DNA of 64,000 nt from an uncultured Eubacteriales bacterium (lineage in GTDB: Bacteria > Bacillota > Clostridia > Oscillospirales > Acutalibacteraceae), in the NCBI GenBank assembly GCA_900540235.1, contig UQEY01000004.1, positions 1 through 64,000 of the forward strand, read 5' to 3'. Both the position numbers and the translations under genes were made by a program. Position 1 is the stretch's first letter; the number at the start of each line of letters is the position of its first letter. The notes beneath the pieces are model-generated. The model ran no database searches, was not told the origin of the DNA, and saw only the letters and a list, made by a program, of their open reading frames with translations. Of this stretch, positions 16,432-25,178 are shown in pieces.

Positions 16432-18588
16432 ATGGATATTTTACAAAAAATCACTCAGGAATTTTCATTAAAGCCGTGGCAGGTTGAAAATACTGTTAAA
16501 CTTATTGATGACGGTAATACGATTCCGTTTATTGCACGATACAGAAAGGAAGCAACCGGTTCACTTGATGACCAGCTTTTAAGAGAACTTTCTGACAGAC
16601 TCACTTATCTTCGCAATATGGAAGAGCAAAAAGAAAAGATAATTGCTTCTATTGAAGAACAGGAACTTATGACGGATGAAATAAGAGCCTCTATTGATAA
16701 GGCTGTTACTTTGACAGAGCTTGAAGATATTTACAGACCGTTTAGACCAAAAAGAAAAACAAGAGCTTCGGTTGCAAAGGCTAAAGGTTTGCAGGGTCTT
16801 GCTGACTCTTTGTATGCGCAAAATAAAGACGGCGTTTCACCGCAGGAACTTGCACAGGAATATCTTAATGATGAAGTGGAAAGCGTTGAAGATGCGCTTC
16901 AAGGTGCTAAAGATATTATTGCAGAATTTGTTTCCGATGACCCTTCGGGCAGAAAAATGCTGAGATACTCAATTAAAAATCACGGTAACTTGGTTGTAAC
17001 AGGTGCCAAGGAAGATCTCGGTGTATATGCTATGTATGAAGAACACAGTGAACCGGTTTCTTCCGTTCCGCCTCACAGAGTTCTTGCAATCAACCGTGGC
17101 GAAAAAGAAGGCTATTTAAAAGTAAGCGTTGATTATGATAAGATAATAGCGCTCTCTATTCTTAACAATCTTCATATTAAGGATAATGCTCCGTCAACCG
17201 ATTTGGTTATGGAGGCTATTGAAGATTCGTATTCCCGCCTTATTTTTCCGTCAATCGAGCGTGAACTCAGAAATGCTCTTACAGAATCTGCGGATGAAAG
17301 TGCGATAAAAGTTTTTGCTGAAAATACCCGCCATCTTTTAATGCAACCGCCTGTTAAGGGCAAGGTTACATTGGGACTTGACCCGGGTTACAGAACAGGT
17401 TGTAAAGTAGCTGTTGTTGATGAAACGGGCAAGGTGCTTGACACAAGCGTTATTTATGCCGTACCGCCGCATAATAAAGTTGAGCAGGCAAAGAAAATAA
17501 TTAAAGACCTTGTTAAGAAACATAATGTTGAAGTGTTTGCTATCGGAAACGGTACTGCTTCTCATGAAACAGAAGTGTTTGCGGCAGAAGTAATTAAAGA
17601 ACTTGATTGCGGCATTACATATATGGTAGTAAGCGAAGCAGGTGCTTCTGTTTATTCTGCTTCAAAGCTTGCGGCTGCTGAATTTCCTGAATACGATGTA
17701 TCACTCAGAAGTGCTGTTTCTATTGCAAGGAGGCTTCAAGACCCACTTGCTGAACTTGTTAAGATTGACCCTAAAGCTATAGGTGTGGGTCAGTATCAGC
17801 ACGATATGCCTCAAAATCAGCTCTCATCGGCGCTTGACGGTGTGGTTGAAGATTGCGTTAACTCAGTCGGTGTTGACCTTAATACCGCATCTGCTCAACT
17901 TTTAAACCGTGTTGCAGGCGTTTCGTCTAAGATTGCAAATAATATTGTTGAATATAGGCAGGAAAACGGTGCTTTCACTTCAAGAAGTGAAATTAAAAAA
18001 GTTTCTATGCTTGGTCCTAAAGCGTTTGAACAGTGCGCAGGTTTCCTTAGAGTTGCAGAAAGCAAAAATGTTCTTGATAACACAGCGGTTCACCCTGAAA
18101 GTTATGAAGCTGCAAGAAAGCTTTTGAAAATATGCAATGTTTCCGACGAAGATGTAAGGCAGGGCAATGTTAACGCAGTTACTCAGTATGTTGAAACAGT
18201 GGGTACATCCGCTCTGGCAAAACAGCTTGATATCGGTGAGCCTACTCTTATCGATATAACAAAAGAAATTGTTAAACCGGGCAGGGACCCTCGTGACGAA
18301 CTTCCTGCACCAATGCTCAGAAGTGATGTTATGGGTATTGAAGATTTAAAGGTCGGAATGGAACTAAAAGGTACTGTTCGTAATGTTATCGATTTTGGCG
18401 CATTTGTAGATATCGGCGTTCACCAAGACGGTCTTGTCCATATTTCTCAAATAACAAATAAGTACATCAAGCATCCGAGCGATGTACTCAAAGTCGGCGA
18501 TATTGTAACCGTTTGGGTTATTTCGCTTGATATCGATAAAAAGAGAATCGGTCTTACTATGAAAGAACCAAAAAAGGATGAAAATTAA
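16432..18588 (+). CDS. tex: Tex family S1 RNA-binding protein
   Basis: A 718-residue cytoplasmic protein with the Tex/Spt6 layout: an N-terminal helical domain (PFIARYRKEATGSLDD), a YqgF/RNase H-like domain (about 315-450, LGLDPGYRTGCKVAVVD), helix-hairpin-helix domains (about 480-560, GVDLNTASAQLLNRVAG) and a C-terminal S1 domain (about 635-710, VRNVIDFGAFVDIGVHQDGL). Tex binds RNA and is linked to transcription-complex turnover. ATG 16432 is chosen over the upstream in-frame TTG at 16417 because AAAGG lies 8 bases before it. The stop overlaps the next gene by 11 bp. Confidence 0.95.
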   Translation: MDILQKITQEFSLKPWQVENTVKLIDDGNTIPFIARYRKEATGSLDDQLLRELSDRLTYLRNMEEQKEKIIASIEEQELMTDEIRASIDKAVTLTELEDIYRPFRPKRKTRASVAKAKGLQGLADSLYAQNKDGVSPQELAQEYLNDEVESVEDALQGAKDIIAEFVSDDPSGRKMLRYSIKNHGNLVVTGAKEDLGVYAMYEEHSEPVSSVPPHRVLAINRGEKEGYLKVSVDYDKIIALSILNNLHIKDNAPSTDLVMEAIEDSYSRLIFPSIERELRNALTESADESAIKVFAENTRHLLMQPPVKGKVTLGLDPGYRTGCKVAVVDETGKVLDTSVIYAVPPHNKVEQAKKIIKDLVKKHNVEVFAIGNGTASHETEVFAAEVIKELDCGITYMVVSEAGASVYSASKLAAAEFPEYDVSLRSAVSIARRLQDPLAELVKIDPKAIGVGQYQHDMPQNQLSSALDGVVEDCVNSVGVDLNTASAQLLNRVAGVSSKIANNIVEYRQENGAFTSRSEIKKVSMLGPKAFEQCAGFLRVAESKNVLDNTAVHPESYEAARKLLKICNVSDEDVRQGNVNAVTQYVETVGTSALAKQLDIGEPTLIDITKEIVKPGRDPRDELPAPMLRSDVMGIEDLKVGMELKGTVRNVIDFGAFVDIGVHQDGLVHISQITNKYIKHPSDVLKVGDIVTVWVISLDIDKKRIGLTMKEPKKDEN

Positions 18589-19087
18589 AGTAATTAAAAG
18601 CCGAAGAAAAACAATGTCCCTCTCGGTTGACGATGAACTAAATGCTGTAGTCAAAGCGCCTTTATTTGTCAGCGATAAGCAAATAAACGATTTTGTGACT
18701 AAAAATCAAGTTTGGCTTGAAAACGCCGTCACAAGAAAGAAGAATCAACTCGAACGCTATAATCTTTCACAATATGAAATAGATAATCTAATTATTGAAG
18801 CAAAAGAATATTTGCCGAAAAGGGTAGAGCATTATTCTGTTCTTATGAATGTTAAGCCAACCGGAATTAAAATTACTTCTGCAAGGAAAAGATTTGGTTC
18901 CTGCAGTGGCAAAAACTCAATTTGTTTTTCTCTTTATTTAATGACTTATCCCAAAGAAGCCGTTGATTATGTTGTTGTGCACGAGCTTGCGCACATAAAA
19001 TATCATAATCACAGCAAGGAATTTTATGAGTTTATTGAACGGTTTATGCCCGACTATAAAGAGCGGGAGAAACTTCTTAAAAACTGA
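18578..19087 (+). CDS. YgjP-like zinc metallopeptidase (DUF45)
   Basis: A 169-residue protein of the YgjP/DUF45 (WLM/SprT-like) family. The zinc motif VVVHELAHIKYHNHSKEFY (HExxH plus a third His) is near residue 128-146, and the family trait of an early strand, IKSRRKTMSLSV, supports the start at ATG 18578. That start sits inside the end of tex, in an overlapping frame with an AAAGG site almost touching it, so translation is probably coupled to tex. The target is unknown; relatives are annotated only as metal-dependent hydrolases. Confidence 0.85.
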   Translation: MKIKVIKSRRKTMSLSVDDELNAVVKAPLFVSDKQINDFVTKNQVWLENAVTRKKNQLERYNLSQYEIDNLIIEAKEYLPKRVEHYSVLMNVKPTGIKITSARKRFGSCSGKNSICFSLYLMTYPKEAVDYVVVHELAHIKYHNHSKEFYEFIERFMPDYKEREKLLKN

Positions 19088-19089
19088 TA

Positions 19090-19132
19090 ACAGCCTATGT
19101 ACAAGTTTTATGTGCATAGGCTGTGCTTTTTT
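19090..19132. terminator. Terminator between convergent genes
   Basis: A 14-bp stem (19090-19103 with 19111-19124, one wobble) with a 7-nt loop, followed by GC and six T residues. It ends the tex operon and sits at the 3' edge of the peptidase gene. Confidence 0.82.
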
Positions 19133-20207
19133 ATAATATGATTAATTTTTTAGTTATTTTTGAAAAGTTTTCTCTGCCTCTCGGGGAAATATAAAGCAAA
19201 TCTTCAATTCTTATTCCGAATTTGTCAGGAATATAAATACCCGGTTCTATTGAAGTTACATTGCCCACTTCAAATGTATCCTCACTTTTAGGGGAAGCAT
19301 TATAGCCCTCATGAATGTCAAGACCTACACCGTGACCTAAACTGTGTCTAAAGTATTTTGCCATATCTTTTTCGTTCAAAACATCATATGCAGCTTTGTA
19401 AACATCTGCGCATTTTTCGCCGGCATTAAGTGCTTTGATTCCGGCAAGCTGAGCTTTTAACACCAAATCGTATGCTTCTTTCATTTCGTCGCTTGCACTG
19501 CCTACAGCAACCGTTCTTGTCATATCCGAATGATAGCCCTTATATGTTGCACCAAAGTCAAATAAAACAAAATCACCGTCTTGTATTTTTCTGTCGCTCG
19601 GTACGCCGTGCGGCATAGAGGTATGAGCACCCGTAAGCAAAATAGTGTCAAAGCTTACACCATACGAACCGTTTTTAGCCATAATATAATCAAATAAAGA
19701 TGCAAGTTCTTTTTCCGTTTTGCCTACTTTTACTTCGTTTAAAAGTTCTAAAAATGATTTTTCTGCAATGTTGTTAGCTTCTTTAATCATTTCAATTTCA
19801 AAAGGTTCTTTTTTATTTCTCAAAAGCATAAAAGAGTTGTTTAGGTCAACAAGTTCAACATCTTCAAGCTTTTCTTTATAAATTCTGTATTTTGCAAGTG
19901 ATATACTTTCGTTTTCAAAAAGAAGCCTTTTAATATTTTCTTTTTCAACTATCTTTTTAACTTCAAAAGAGAAATTAGAAGTTATTTCAATTACTTTTAC
20001 ACCGGTGTTTTTTGCGTGTTCATCAGCAGTTTCCGTATAGCGTGAATCAACAATGTGATATGCATCGCCGTTTTTCGTAACAATAACTACTCCTTCACTC
20101 GGTGAAAAGGAGCAGATGTAATGCATATTGCTTTCGTTAAAAAGAATAATTGCATCGCAGTTTCGTTCATTAATCAATTTTGCCGTTTTTTCTATATTAA
20201 TGTTCAT
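19131..20207 (-). CDS. M24-family Xaa-Pro aminopeptidase
   Basis: A 358-residue cytosolic metallopeptidase. The N-terminal creatinase-like domain covers about residues 1-125. The catalytic pita-bread domain has the five metal ligands in VLFDFGATYKGYHSDMTRT (two Asp), SLGHGVGLDIHE (His), TSIEPGIYIP (Glu) and GIRIED (Glu). It removes N-terminal residues preceding proline in the last steps of peptide breakdown. It has its own promoter on the minus strand and is divergent from the GH51 gene. Confidence 0.93.
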   Translation of the reverse strand: MNINIEKTAKLINERNCDAIILFNESNMHYICSFSPSEGVVIVTKNGDAYHIVDSRYTETADEHAKNTGVKVIEITSNFSFEVKKIVEKENIKRLLFENESISLAKYRIYKEKLEDVELVDLNNSFMLLRNKKEPFEIEMIKEANNIAEKSFLELLNEVKVGKTEKELASLFDYIMAKNGSYGVSFDTILLTGAHTSMPHGVPSDRKIQDGDFVLFDFGATYKGYHSDMTRTVAVGSASDEMKEAYDLVLKAQLAGIKALNAGEKCADVYKAAYDVLNEKDMAKYFRHSLGHGVGLDIHEGYNASPKSEDTFEVGNVTSIEPGIYIPDKFGIRIEDLLYISPRGRENFSKITKKLIIL

Positions 20208-20231
20208 TTTATTACCTACTTTCTATTATTT

Positions 20232-20260
20232 AGAATACATTTAATATCTTTTTTTGTCAA
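20232..20260 (-). promoter_or_regulatory. Promoter of the Xaa-Pro peptidase gene
   Basis: On the minus strand, TTGACA (20260-20255) and TATTCT (20237-20232) are 17 bp apart, 25 bp upstream of the start codon. Confidence 0.7.
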
Positions 20261-20276
20261 TGATTTATGCATATTG

Positions 20277-20305
20277 TTGACAAATTAATAAACTTATGAT
20301 AATGT
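20277..20305 (+). promoter_or_regulatory. Promoter of the GH51 gene
   Basis: TTGACA at 20277-20282 with TAATGT at 20300-20305 after 17 bp. The -10 box is imperfect. The inverted motif TTATGATAATGTCATAA at 20295-20311 covers it and could be an operator. Confidence 0.55.
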
Positions 20306-20341
20306 CATAATATATTTTATTGTCAATTCGTAGGAGCAATT

Positions 20342-21829
20342 ATGGAAAAATATCTAATTAACCCAAATCAAAAAATCAGTAAAATTAATAAAGATATATA
20401 CGGTCATTTTTCCGAACATCTCGGAAGATGTATTTATGAGGGTATTTTTGTAGGAGAAGATTCAAAAATTCCCAATGTTAACGGTATGAGATGCGATGTT
20501 GTAAAAGCGCTTAAAGATATGGGAATTCCGGTTCTCAGATGGCCGGGCGGTTGTTTTGCCGATGAATATCATTGGAAAGACGGCATAGGCGAACTTTCAA
20601 ATCGTAAAAAAATGGTTAACACTCATTGGGGCGGAGTTGTTGAGGATAATTCTTTCGGCACTCACGAGTATTTTGAACTTTGCCGTCAACTCGGTTGTGA
20701 TGCATATATCAACGGTAATGTAGGTTCGGGTACGGTTGAAGAAATGAACGAATGGGTCGAATATATGACTTTTGACGGCGTTTCACCTATGGCAGAGCTT
20801 CGTAAGAAAAACGGCAGGGAAAAACCGTGGAAAATTAAATATTTCGGCGTCGGCAATGAATCTTGGGGCTGCGGCGGCAATATGGACCCTGAATATTACG
20901 GCTGCCTTTATAAAAGGTATAATACTTATGTAAGAGATTATGACAGTAATAATAAAATTACCCGCATTGCCTGCGGACCTAATGTTGACGATTATCACTG
21001 GATGAGAGAGGTAATGGACAAGGTTAAGCATAAAGCTCAGGGTATTTCGCTTCATTATTATACTATTCCCGGAGACACTTGGGAACATAAAGGCTCAGCA
21101 ACTGATTTTGATACTAAAGAGTATTATAAAACCATTACCCGTGCTTACCGTATGGAAGAACTTATCAATAACCATATTGCTGTTATGAATTCTATTAACC
21201 CTCAGCAATGGGTGCAGCTTGTTGTTGACGAATGGGGCACTTGGTATGATGTTGAACCGGGTACTAACCCCGGCTTTTTGTATCAGCAAAACACTATGCG
21301 TGACGCTATGGTTGCCGCTTTAACACTTAATATTTTCAATAAGCACAGTGACAGAGTTATGATGGCAAATATTGCTCAAACGGTTAATGTTCTTCAAGCT
21401 ATGATTTTAACAGACAGTGAAAAAATGGTTCTTACTCCGACTTACTATGTGTTTAAAATGTTTAAAGAACATCAAAACAATACACTTTTAGGTTCTTTTA
21501 TTACCTCAAGCGTAATTGAATCAAAAGAAGCAAACAGAACTTGTCCTAAACTTATTGAATCTGCTTCAGTTGATGAAAACGGTATTATATATTCCACTAT
21601 TGTAAATGTATCGGATAAAAAGAGTGAAAAAATTAAGTGTCAAATAGCCGATTCAAAAATCAAATCTGTTAAGGCTGAAATTTTAACAGGTGATATTCAT
21701 GATAAAAATGATTTTGATAGCTGCGATAATGTTAAAATTCAGGAATTTACTGATTTTAGGCAATTAAAAGACGGCTTTACATTAGAAATTCCGGCTTGCA
21801 GTGTTGTTAAATTTACAATAGAAGTATGA
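20342..21829 (+). CDS. abfA: GH51 alpha-L-arabinofuranosidase
   Basis: A 495-residue enzyme of glycoside hydrolase family 51, with no signal peptide, so it acts on imported arabino-oligosaccharides. The (beta/alpha)8 barrel carries the acid/base in [12 protein letters not shown] (Glu173) and the nucleophile in [10 protein letters not shown] (Glu297). [18 protein letters not shown] near residue 66 is the family signature. A C-terminal beta domain follows. It releases terminal L-arabinose from arabinan and arabinoxylan side chains, feeding the araB/araA genes at the far end of the window. The stop overlaps the next small gene (ATGA). Confidence 0.95.
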   Translation: MEKYLINPNQKISKINKDIYGHFSEHLGRCIYEGIFVGEDSKIPNVNGMRCDVVKALKDMGIPVLRWPGGCFADEYHWKDGIGELSNRKKMVNTHWGGVVEDNSFGTHEYFELCRQLGCDAYINGNVGSGTVEEMNEWVEYMTFDGVSPMAELRKKNGREKPWKIKYFGVGNESWGCGGNMDPEYYGCLYKRYNTYVRDYDSNNKITRIACGPNVDDYHWMREVMDKVKHKAQGISLHYYTIPGDTWEHKGSATDFDTKEYYKTITRAYRMEELINNHIAVMNSINPQQWVQLVVDEWGTWYDVEPGTNPGFLYQQNTMRDAMVAALTLNIFNKHSDRVMMANIAQTVNVLQAMILTDSEKMVLTPTYYVFKMFKEHQNNTLLGSFITSSVIESKEANRTCPKLIESASVDENGIIYSTIVNVSDKKSEKIKCQIADSKIKSVKAEILTGDIHDKNDFDSCDNVKIQEFTDFRQLKDGFTLEIPACSVVKFTIEV

Positions 21830-22077
21830 CGGAATGTAAAAAATGTCTGCTTTTAGAAGCAGGTGAAGAAGCATCTTATAAATCTCTTGAAAAATATATT
21901 TCAACTTTAAATGATTCTTTAAAAGTTAATAATGATGTTTACGCTTCAAGGCTTGACAAGTGTAAAAAATGCGATAATCTCATTTCCGGAATGTGCCTTA
22001 AATGCGGCTGTTATGTTGAACTGAGAGCAATACTTAAAGATAAACATTGTCCGAGTTATGATGATAAACTTTGGTGA
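21826..22077 (+). CDS. Small Cys-rich protein (DUF6171-like)
   Basis: An 83-residue protein with eight cysteines. TECKKC opens the chain, and [20 protein letters not shown] with a final [10 protein letters not shown] closes it. The CxxC pairs suggest a zinc ribbon or other metal site. It looks like the DUF6171 family of Firmicutes, which has no known function. It starts within the stop codon of the GH51 gene and is followed by radC, so it is translated as part of that operon. Confidence 0.75.
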   Translation: MTECKKCLLLEAGEEASYKSLEKYISTLNDSLKVNNDVYASRLDKCKKCDNLISGMCLKCGCYVELRAILKDKHCPSYDDKLW

Positions 22078-22093
22078 AAGGTTGTAATGGATT

Positions 22094-22921
22094 TTGAATG
22101 ATTATCTTAAAGGCATCGACTTTGGAAAAGCGATGTCAGACCCAAAAGATAAAAACAGATTTACTAATAAATATTATCAAAATTCTCTCGATTCTAATTT
22201 TGTTGCAAGAAATTTTGACGAACTTAATGTGAATTCCAAAAAGCCGAATTTAAGCAGAAACGGTCACAGGCAAAGAATGAGGCAGTCATACCTTAACGGC
22301 AGTATGGAAAATATGCCTGACCATAATCTTTTGGAGCTGTTTTTGTCAATAATTATTCCGCAAAAGGATGTAAAAGAACTTGCATATGCGCTTATTAATA
22401 AGTTTGGCTCGCTTGAAGGTGTGCTCAATGCCGACGCACAACAACTTATGACCGTTAACGGTATCGGTGAAGCGGCAGCAGTCGGAATTAAAATGGTTGT
22501 TGAACTTAATAAAAGAGTTATGAAAAATAAGAATAAAAATGTACTTAACTTAAACTGCTGCGACGAAGCCGTTAACTATTGCAAAAATATTCTTTGCTAT
22601 GAGAAAGTTGAAAAACTTATTATGATTACCGTTAATAACGACGGTTCAATTATTAATACTCATACAATCGGTACAGGTAATGCAAATTCTTCAAGTGCAA
22701 ATCAAAGGCAAATACTTGAAAATGCTATTATTGACCACGCATCGGGAGTAATTTTTGCACATAATCATCCGTCAGGTTCAAGCAAACCTTCAGATGCCGA
22801 TGTTAACTTTTCTATGACAATAGGCACTACATTAAGTGATATCGGTATAAATTTTATTGACCATATAATTATAGGTAATGATGAACCGTTTTCGCTAAGA
22901 ATGTCAACTTCTGCTTTATAA
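22094..22921 (+). CDS. radC: RadC/JAB-domain protein
   Basis: A 275-residue protein. A helix-hairpin-helix pair (ALINKFGSLEGVLNAD, VNGIGEAAAVGIKMV) precedes the JAB/MPN-like domain, whose metal motif FAHNHPSGSSKPSDADVNFS is intact. Despite its name, a repair role for RadC is not firmly established; the JAB fold suggests a metallo-hydrolase. The start TTG 22094 is the only credible one in frame, with GAAAGG 12 bases upstream. It follows the Cys-rich gene after 16 bases and ends with a hairpin terminator. Confidence 0.87.
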   Translation: MNDYLKGIDFGKAMSDPKDKNRFTNKYYQNSLDSNFVARNFDELNVNSKKPNLSRNGHRQRMRQSYLNGSMENMPDHNLLELFLSIIIPQKDVKELAYALINKFGSLEGVLNADAQQLMTVNGIGEAAAVGIKMVVELNKRVMKNKNKNVLNLNCCDEAVNYCKNILCYEKVEKLIMITVNNDGSIINTHTIGTGNANSSSANQRQILENAIIDHASGVIFAHNHPSGSSKPSDADVNFSMTIGTTLSDIGINFIDHIIIGNDEPFSLRMSTSAL

Positions 22922-22930
22922 TGATTTTTT

Positions 22931-22954
22931 ATCCGTCTGTTAATTCAGGCGGAT
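22931..22954 (+). terminator. Terminator after radC
   Basis: ATCCGTCTG (22931-22939) pairs with CAGGCGGAT (22946-22954), one wobble, 6-nt loop, followed by TTGTTTATTTTTG. Confidence 0.7.
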
Positions 22955-22990
22955 TTGTTTATTTTTGCATTTTGCGGCAATAATAACCAT

Positions 22991-24229
22991 ATGAGAAGTT
23001 ATAAATATTTTAATAAAGTTCAAAATTCATCTTCAATATCATTCTTAATTTGTTCAGTCATATTCGTAATAGGGTATTTTTTTGATTTTTTATCAAATAA
23101 ATTTAGTCAAAACCAAGTGATAAGATTTGATGATTTGTCATCAGCCGTAAAAAATATCATTGCTTATGTGTTTTGCTTTTTCCTAAGCTATTCAATCTTA
23201 AAAGGTAAAAAGAGTATCAAAGCGTTTATTTGCACATTTTGTTTGTATATCTTTTATACGATTTTCAGCGAGCAAGAAAGTTTGATTTTTGCAATTCTTA
23301 TTCCTTTGTTTGCTTATTTTTGCTTTGAAAAGTTTAATTTTTATTTGTCATCGGTGCTTATTTTAATCGTGTCTGCAATTTTTGCTGCTTTGTTAAATGT
23401 TATTTATGATTATTTTATTGATTTTATTATGCTTTTATCTTCTTTTATCTCAAATAAAGGTGGGTTTTCATCATCTGCTTTCGGCTTTATAAATACTTTA
23501 ATGTCTGCTTTTGATATTAAAGAATTTCAAAATATGTTCTATTTTAAAAGCTTTGGCGGAGGAGCAGTGATTAGTAATACCGTTATTTCGGGTGCAGTTA
23601 ATTTATTTAAAAGCAATATTATATCAAAAAGCGTGTCTTCTTTTCTTTCGGGTCACTATTATTTGCTTTTTCTTTTATCGGGCGTTTATTCGATTCTTTT
23701 AACTAAAGTTAACGGAATATCAAAAATTACTTTGTCAGCTTTATTTGTTTGTATGCTTTTAAGCGGTAATGTCGGTTTTATTTTATTATTTATTTTGCTT
23801 GAAAATGTATATTTGTTTTTGAGCGTTTGTGTTTTGTCATCATTATGCTATTTGTGTGCCGATATTGTTAATCTTGGGATTGGCTTTACTTTAAACGGTT
23901 CTGTTTTTGAATTATTTGCATATATTAATAAACCTGTTTACCTTTTTTCAATAGGAATTGTTTTCTTTTCACTCGGTTATTTTGTTACACGCTATTTTTG
24001 GGAAAAAGTCGGAATTTCTTCATCAGTAAATGTCTATATTCCGAAAAAGCTTAAAGAAAGTGTAAATAAGCTTGGAGGAGTTTCAAACATATTAAGAATA
24101 AATGAGTCTGACATCGAAGTTAGAAACCCAAAAAAGGTCGATACAATTAATTTTAACTGTGAAGTGAAAGAAAATAAAATTATTGTTGAAAAATCATTGA
24201 TAGATAACTTGAAAGAATACATTGAGTGA
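22991..24229 (+). CDS. Degenerate PTS EIIC-like membrane protein with relic EIIB tail
   Basis: About 412 residues if ATG 22991 is the start; the frame is open back to TTG 22955, but that lies at the edge of the radC terminator. Roughly ten hydrophobic segments are followed by a soluble tail. FGFINTLMSAFDIKEF, then FKSFGGGAVISNT, then FLSGHYYLLFLLSGVYSILL match the order of conserved stretches in glucose/GlcNAc-type PTS EIIC. The last 60 residues (KLGGVSNILRINESDIEVRN, then PKKVD) align with the start of EIIB, but the phospho-accepting CxTRLR is gone. It therefore cannot phosphorylate sugar by the usual route. Possible roles: sensor, facilitator or decaying gene. The family call is by eye. Confidence 0.55.
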   Translation: MRSYKYFNKVQNSSSISFLICSVIFVIGYFFDFLSNKFSQNQVIRFDDLSSAVKNIIAYVFCFFLSYSILKGKKSIKAFICTFCLYIFYTIFSEQESLIFAILIPLFAYFCFEKFNFYLSSVLILIVSAIFAALLNVIYDYFIDFIMLLSSFISNKGGFSSSAFGFINTLMSAFDIKEFQNMFYFKSFGGGAVISNTVISGAVNLFKSNIISKSVSSFLSGHYYLLFLLSGVYSILLTKVNGISKITLSALFVCMLLSGNVGFILLFILLENVYLFLSVCVLSSLCYLCADIVNLGIGFTLNGSVFELFAYINKPVYLFSIGIVFFSLGYFVTRYFWEKVGISSSVNVYIPKKLKESVNKLGGVSNILRINESDIEVRNPKKVDTINFNCEVKENKIIVEKSLIDNLKEYIE

Positions 24230-24252
24230 TATATAATTTTTTTGGTGATTGT

Positions 24253-24924
24253 ATGAATGTAAGAGAAGAATTATTTAAAAATCAAGATGTAAAATACGGC
24301 GATTTTCATTCAAAATTAATTCCCGATTATGACAGAAACGAAGTAATCGGAGTTAGGCTTCCTGTTATTAAAAAAATTGCGAAAAAAGCGGCAAAAGAAG
24401 ATGCAGAATTTGAAGCTCAATACTATGAAGAAAAAATGGTCAAGGGTTTGCTTATTGCATATAAAAAAATCAGCTTTAATGAGCGCTTGGATGAGCTTGA
24501 AAAATTTGTGCCTCTAATTGATAATTGGGCGGTTTGTGACTGCTGTTCAAGTGCATATAAATTTGCTAAAGAAAATCTTGATGAAGTTTGGAAATTTATA
24601 ATTAAATATAAAAACGGCAGTGAATATGAAATTCGCTTTATGGTTGTTATGATGCTTGATTACTTCTTGATTGATGAATATATTGACAGGGTAATTGATA
24701 TATTGTCAAGCATTAAGAGAGATGAGTACTATATAAATATGGCTATAGCTTGGACTTTGGCAACTGCTTATGTTAACTACAGCGATAAAGTGCTCAATCT
24801 TTTGAAAAATAATGCTTTATCACCTTGGGTACATAATAAAACAATTCAAAAGTGCGTTGAATCTTACAGGCTAAACGACGAAGACAAAACATATTTGAAA
24901 ACTTTAAAAATTAAAACGAGATAA
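24253..24924 (+). CDS. AlkD-like HEAT-repeat DNA alkylation repair protein
   Basis: About 223 residues from ATG 24253. The sequence is all-helical and matches the AlkD/AlkC-like HEAT-repeat family (DNA alkylation repair enzyme): IGVRLPVIKKIAKK, MVKGLLIAYKK, FVPLIDNWAVCDCCSS and MAIAWTLATAYVNY are the usual conserved helices. AlkD enzymes excise alkylated purines by gripping the backbone without base flipping. An upstream in-frame ATG at 24226 overlaps the end of the EIIC-like gene, so the two are probably co-transcribed. No close ribosome site is obvious at either start. Confidence 0.82.
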   Translation: MNVREELFKNQDVKYGDFHSKLIPDYDRNEVIGVRLPVIKKIAKKAAKEDAEFEAQYYEEKMVKGLLIAYKKISFNERLDELEKFVPLIDNWAVCDCCSSAYKFAKENLDEVWKFIIKYKNGSEYEIRFMVVMMLDYFLIDEYIDRVIDILSSIKRDEYYINMAIAWTLATAYVNYSDKVLNLLKNNALSPWVHNKTIQKCVESYRLNDEDKTYLKTLKIKTR

Positions 24925-25111
24925 ACTACTTATTATGTTTTTGGGTAAAGACTCTTTACAAAGTAAATTAAATGATTTTTAATTAATTGGATATTTTATT
25001 AAAAAACTTTACATATTTACTAATAAAATGAGGAAAATATCTGCCCTTAGTAAGCTTCTTTTTAATGCGTAAACAAAAAACGCTACTTTTTCGCATCGCT
25101 TAATTTTATTG
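24925..25111. other. AT-rich intergenic stretch with a long hairpin
   Basis: No gene is visible. ATTTTATTA (24993-25001) pairs with TAATAAAAT (25021-25029) around a 19-nt loop, and a shorter GTAAAG/CTTTAC hairpin lies near 24945-24959. Neither has a clear T tail, so I assign no function. Confidence 0.4.
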
Positions 25112-25140
25112 TTGACATTGCAAAAATAGGTAACTATAAT
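25112..25140 (+). promoter_or_regulatory. Consensus sigma-A promoter of a MATE gene
   Basis: TTGACA (25112-25117) and TATAAT (25135-25140) with exactly 17 bp between them: perfect consensus hexamers, 38 bp before the start codon. Constitutive strong expression is expected unless repressed. Confidence 0.85.
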
Positions 25141-25178
25141 ACAGTTGAAATAAAAATTATCAAAGGAAAGCGATTGTT

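Noticed and set aside
16432..18588. Tex gene as a phage or defence RNA-binding protein
   Set aside because: Domain order and length match housekeeping Tex, and neighbours are ordinary metabolic genes.
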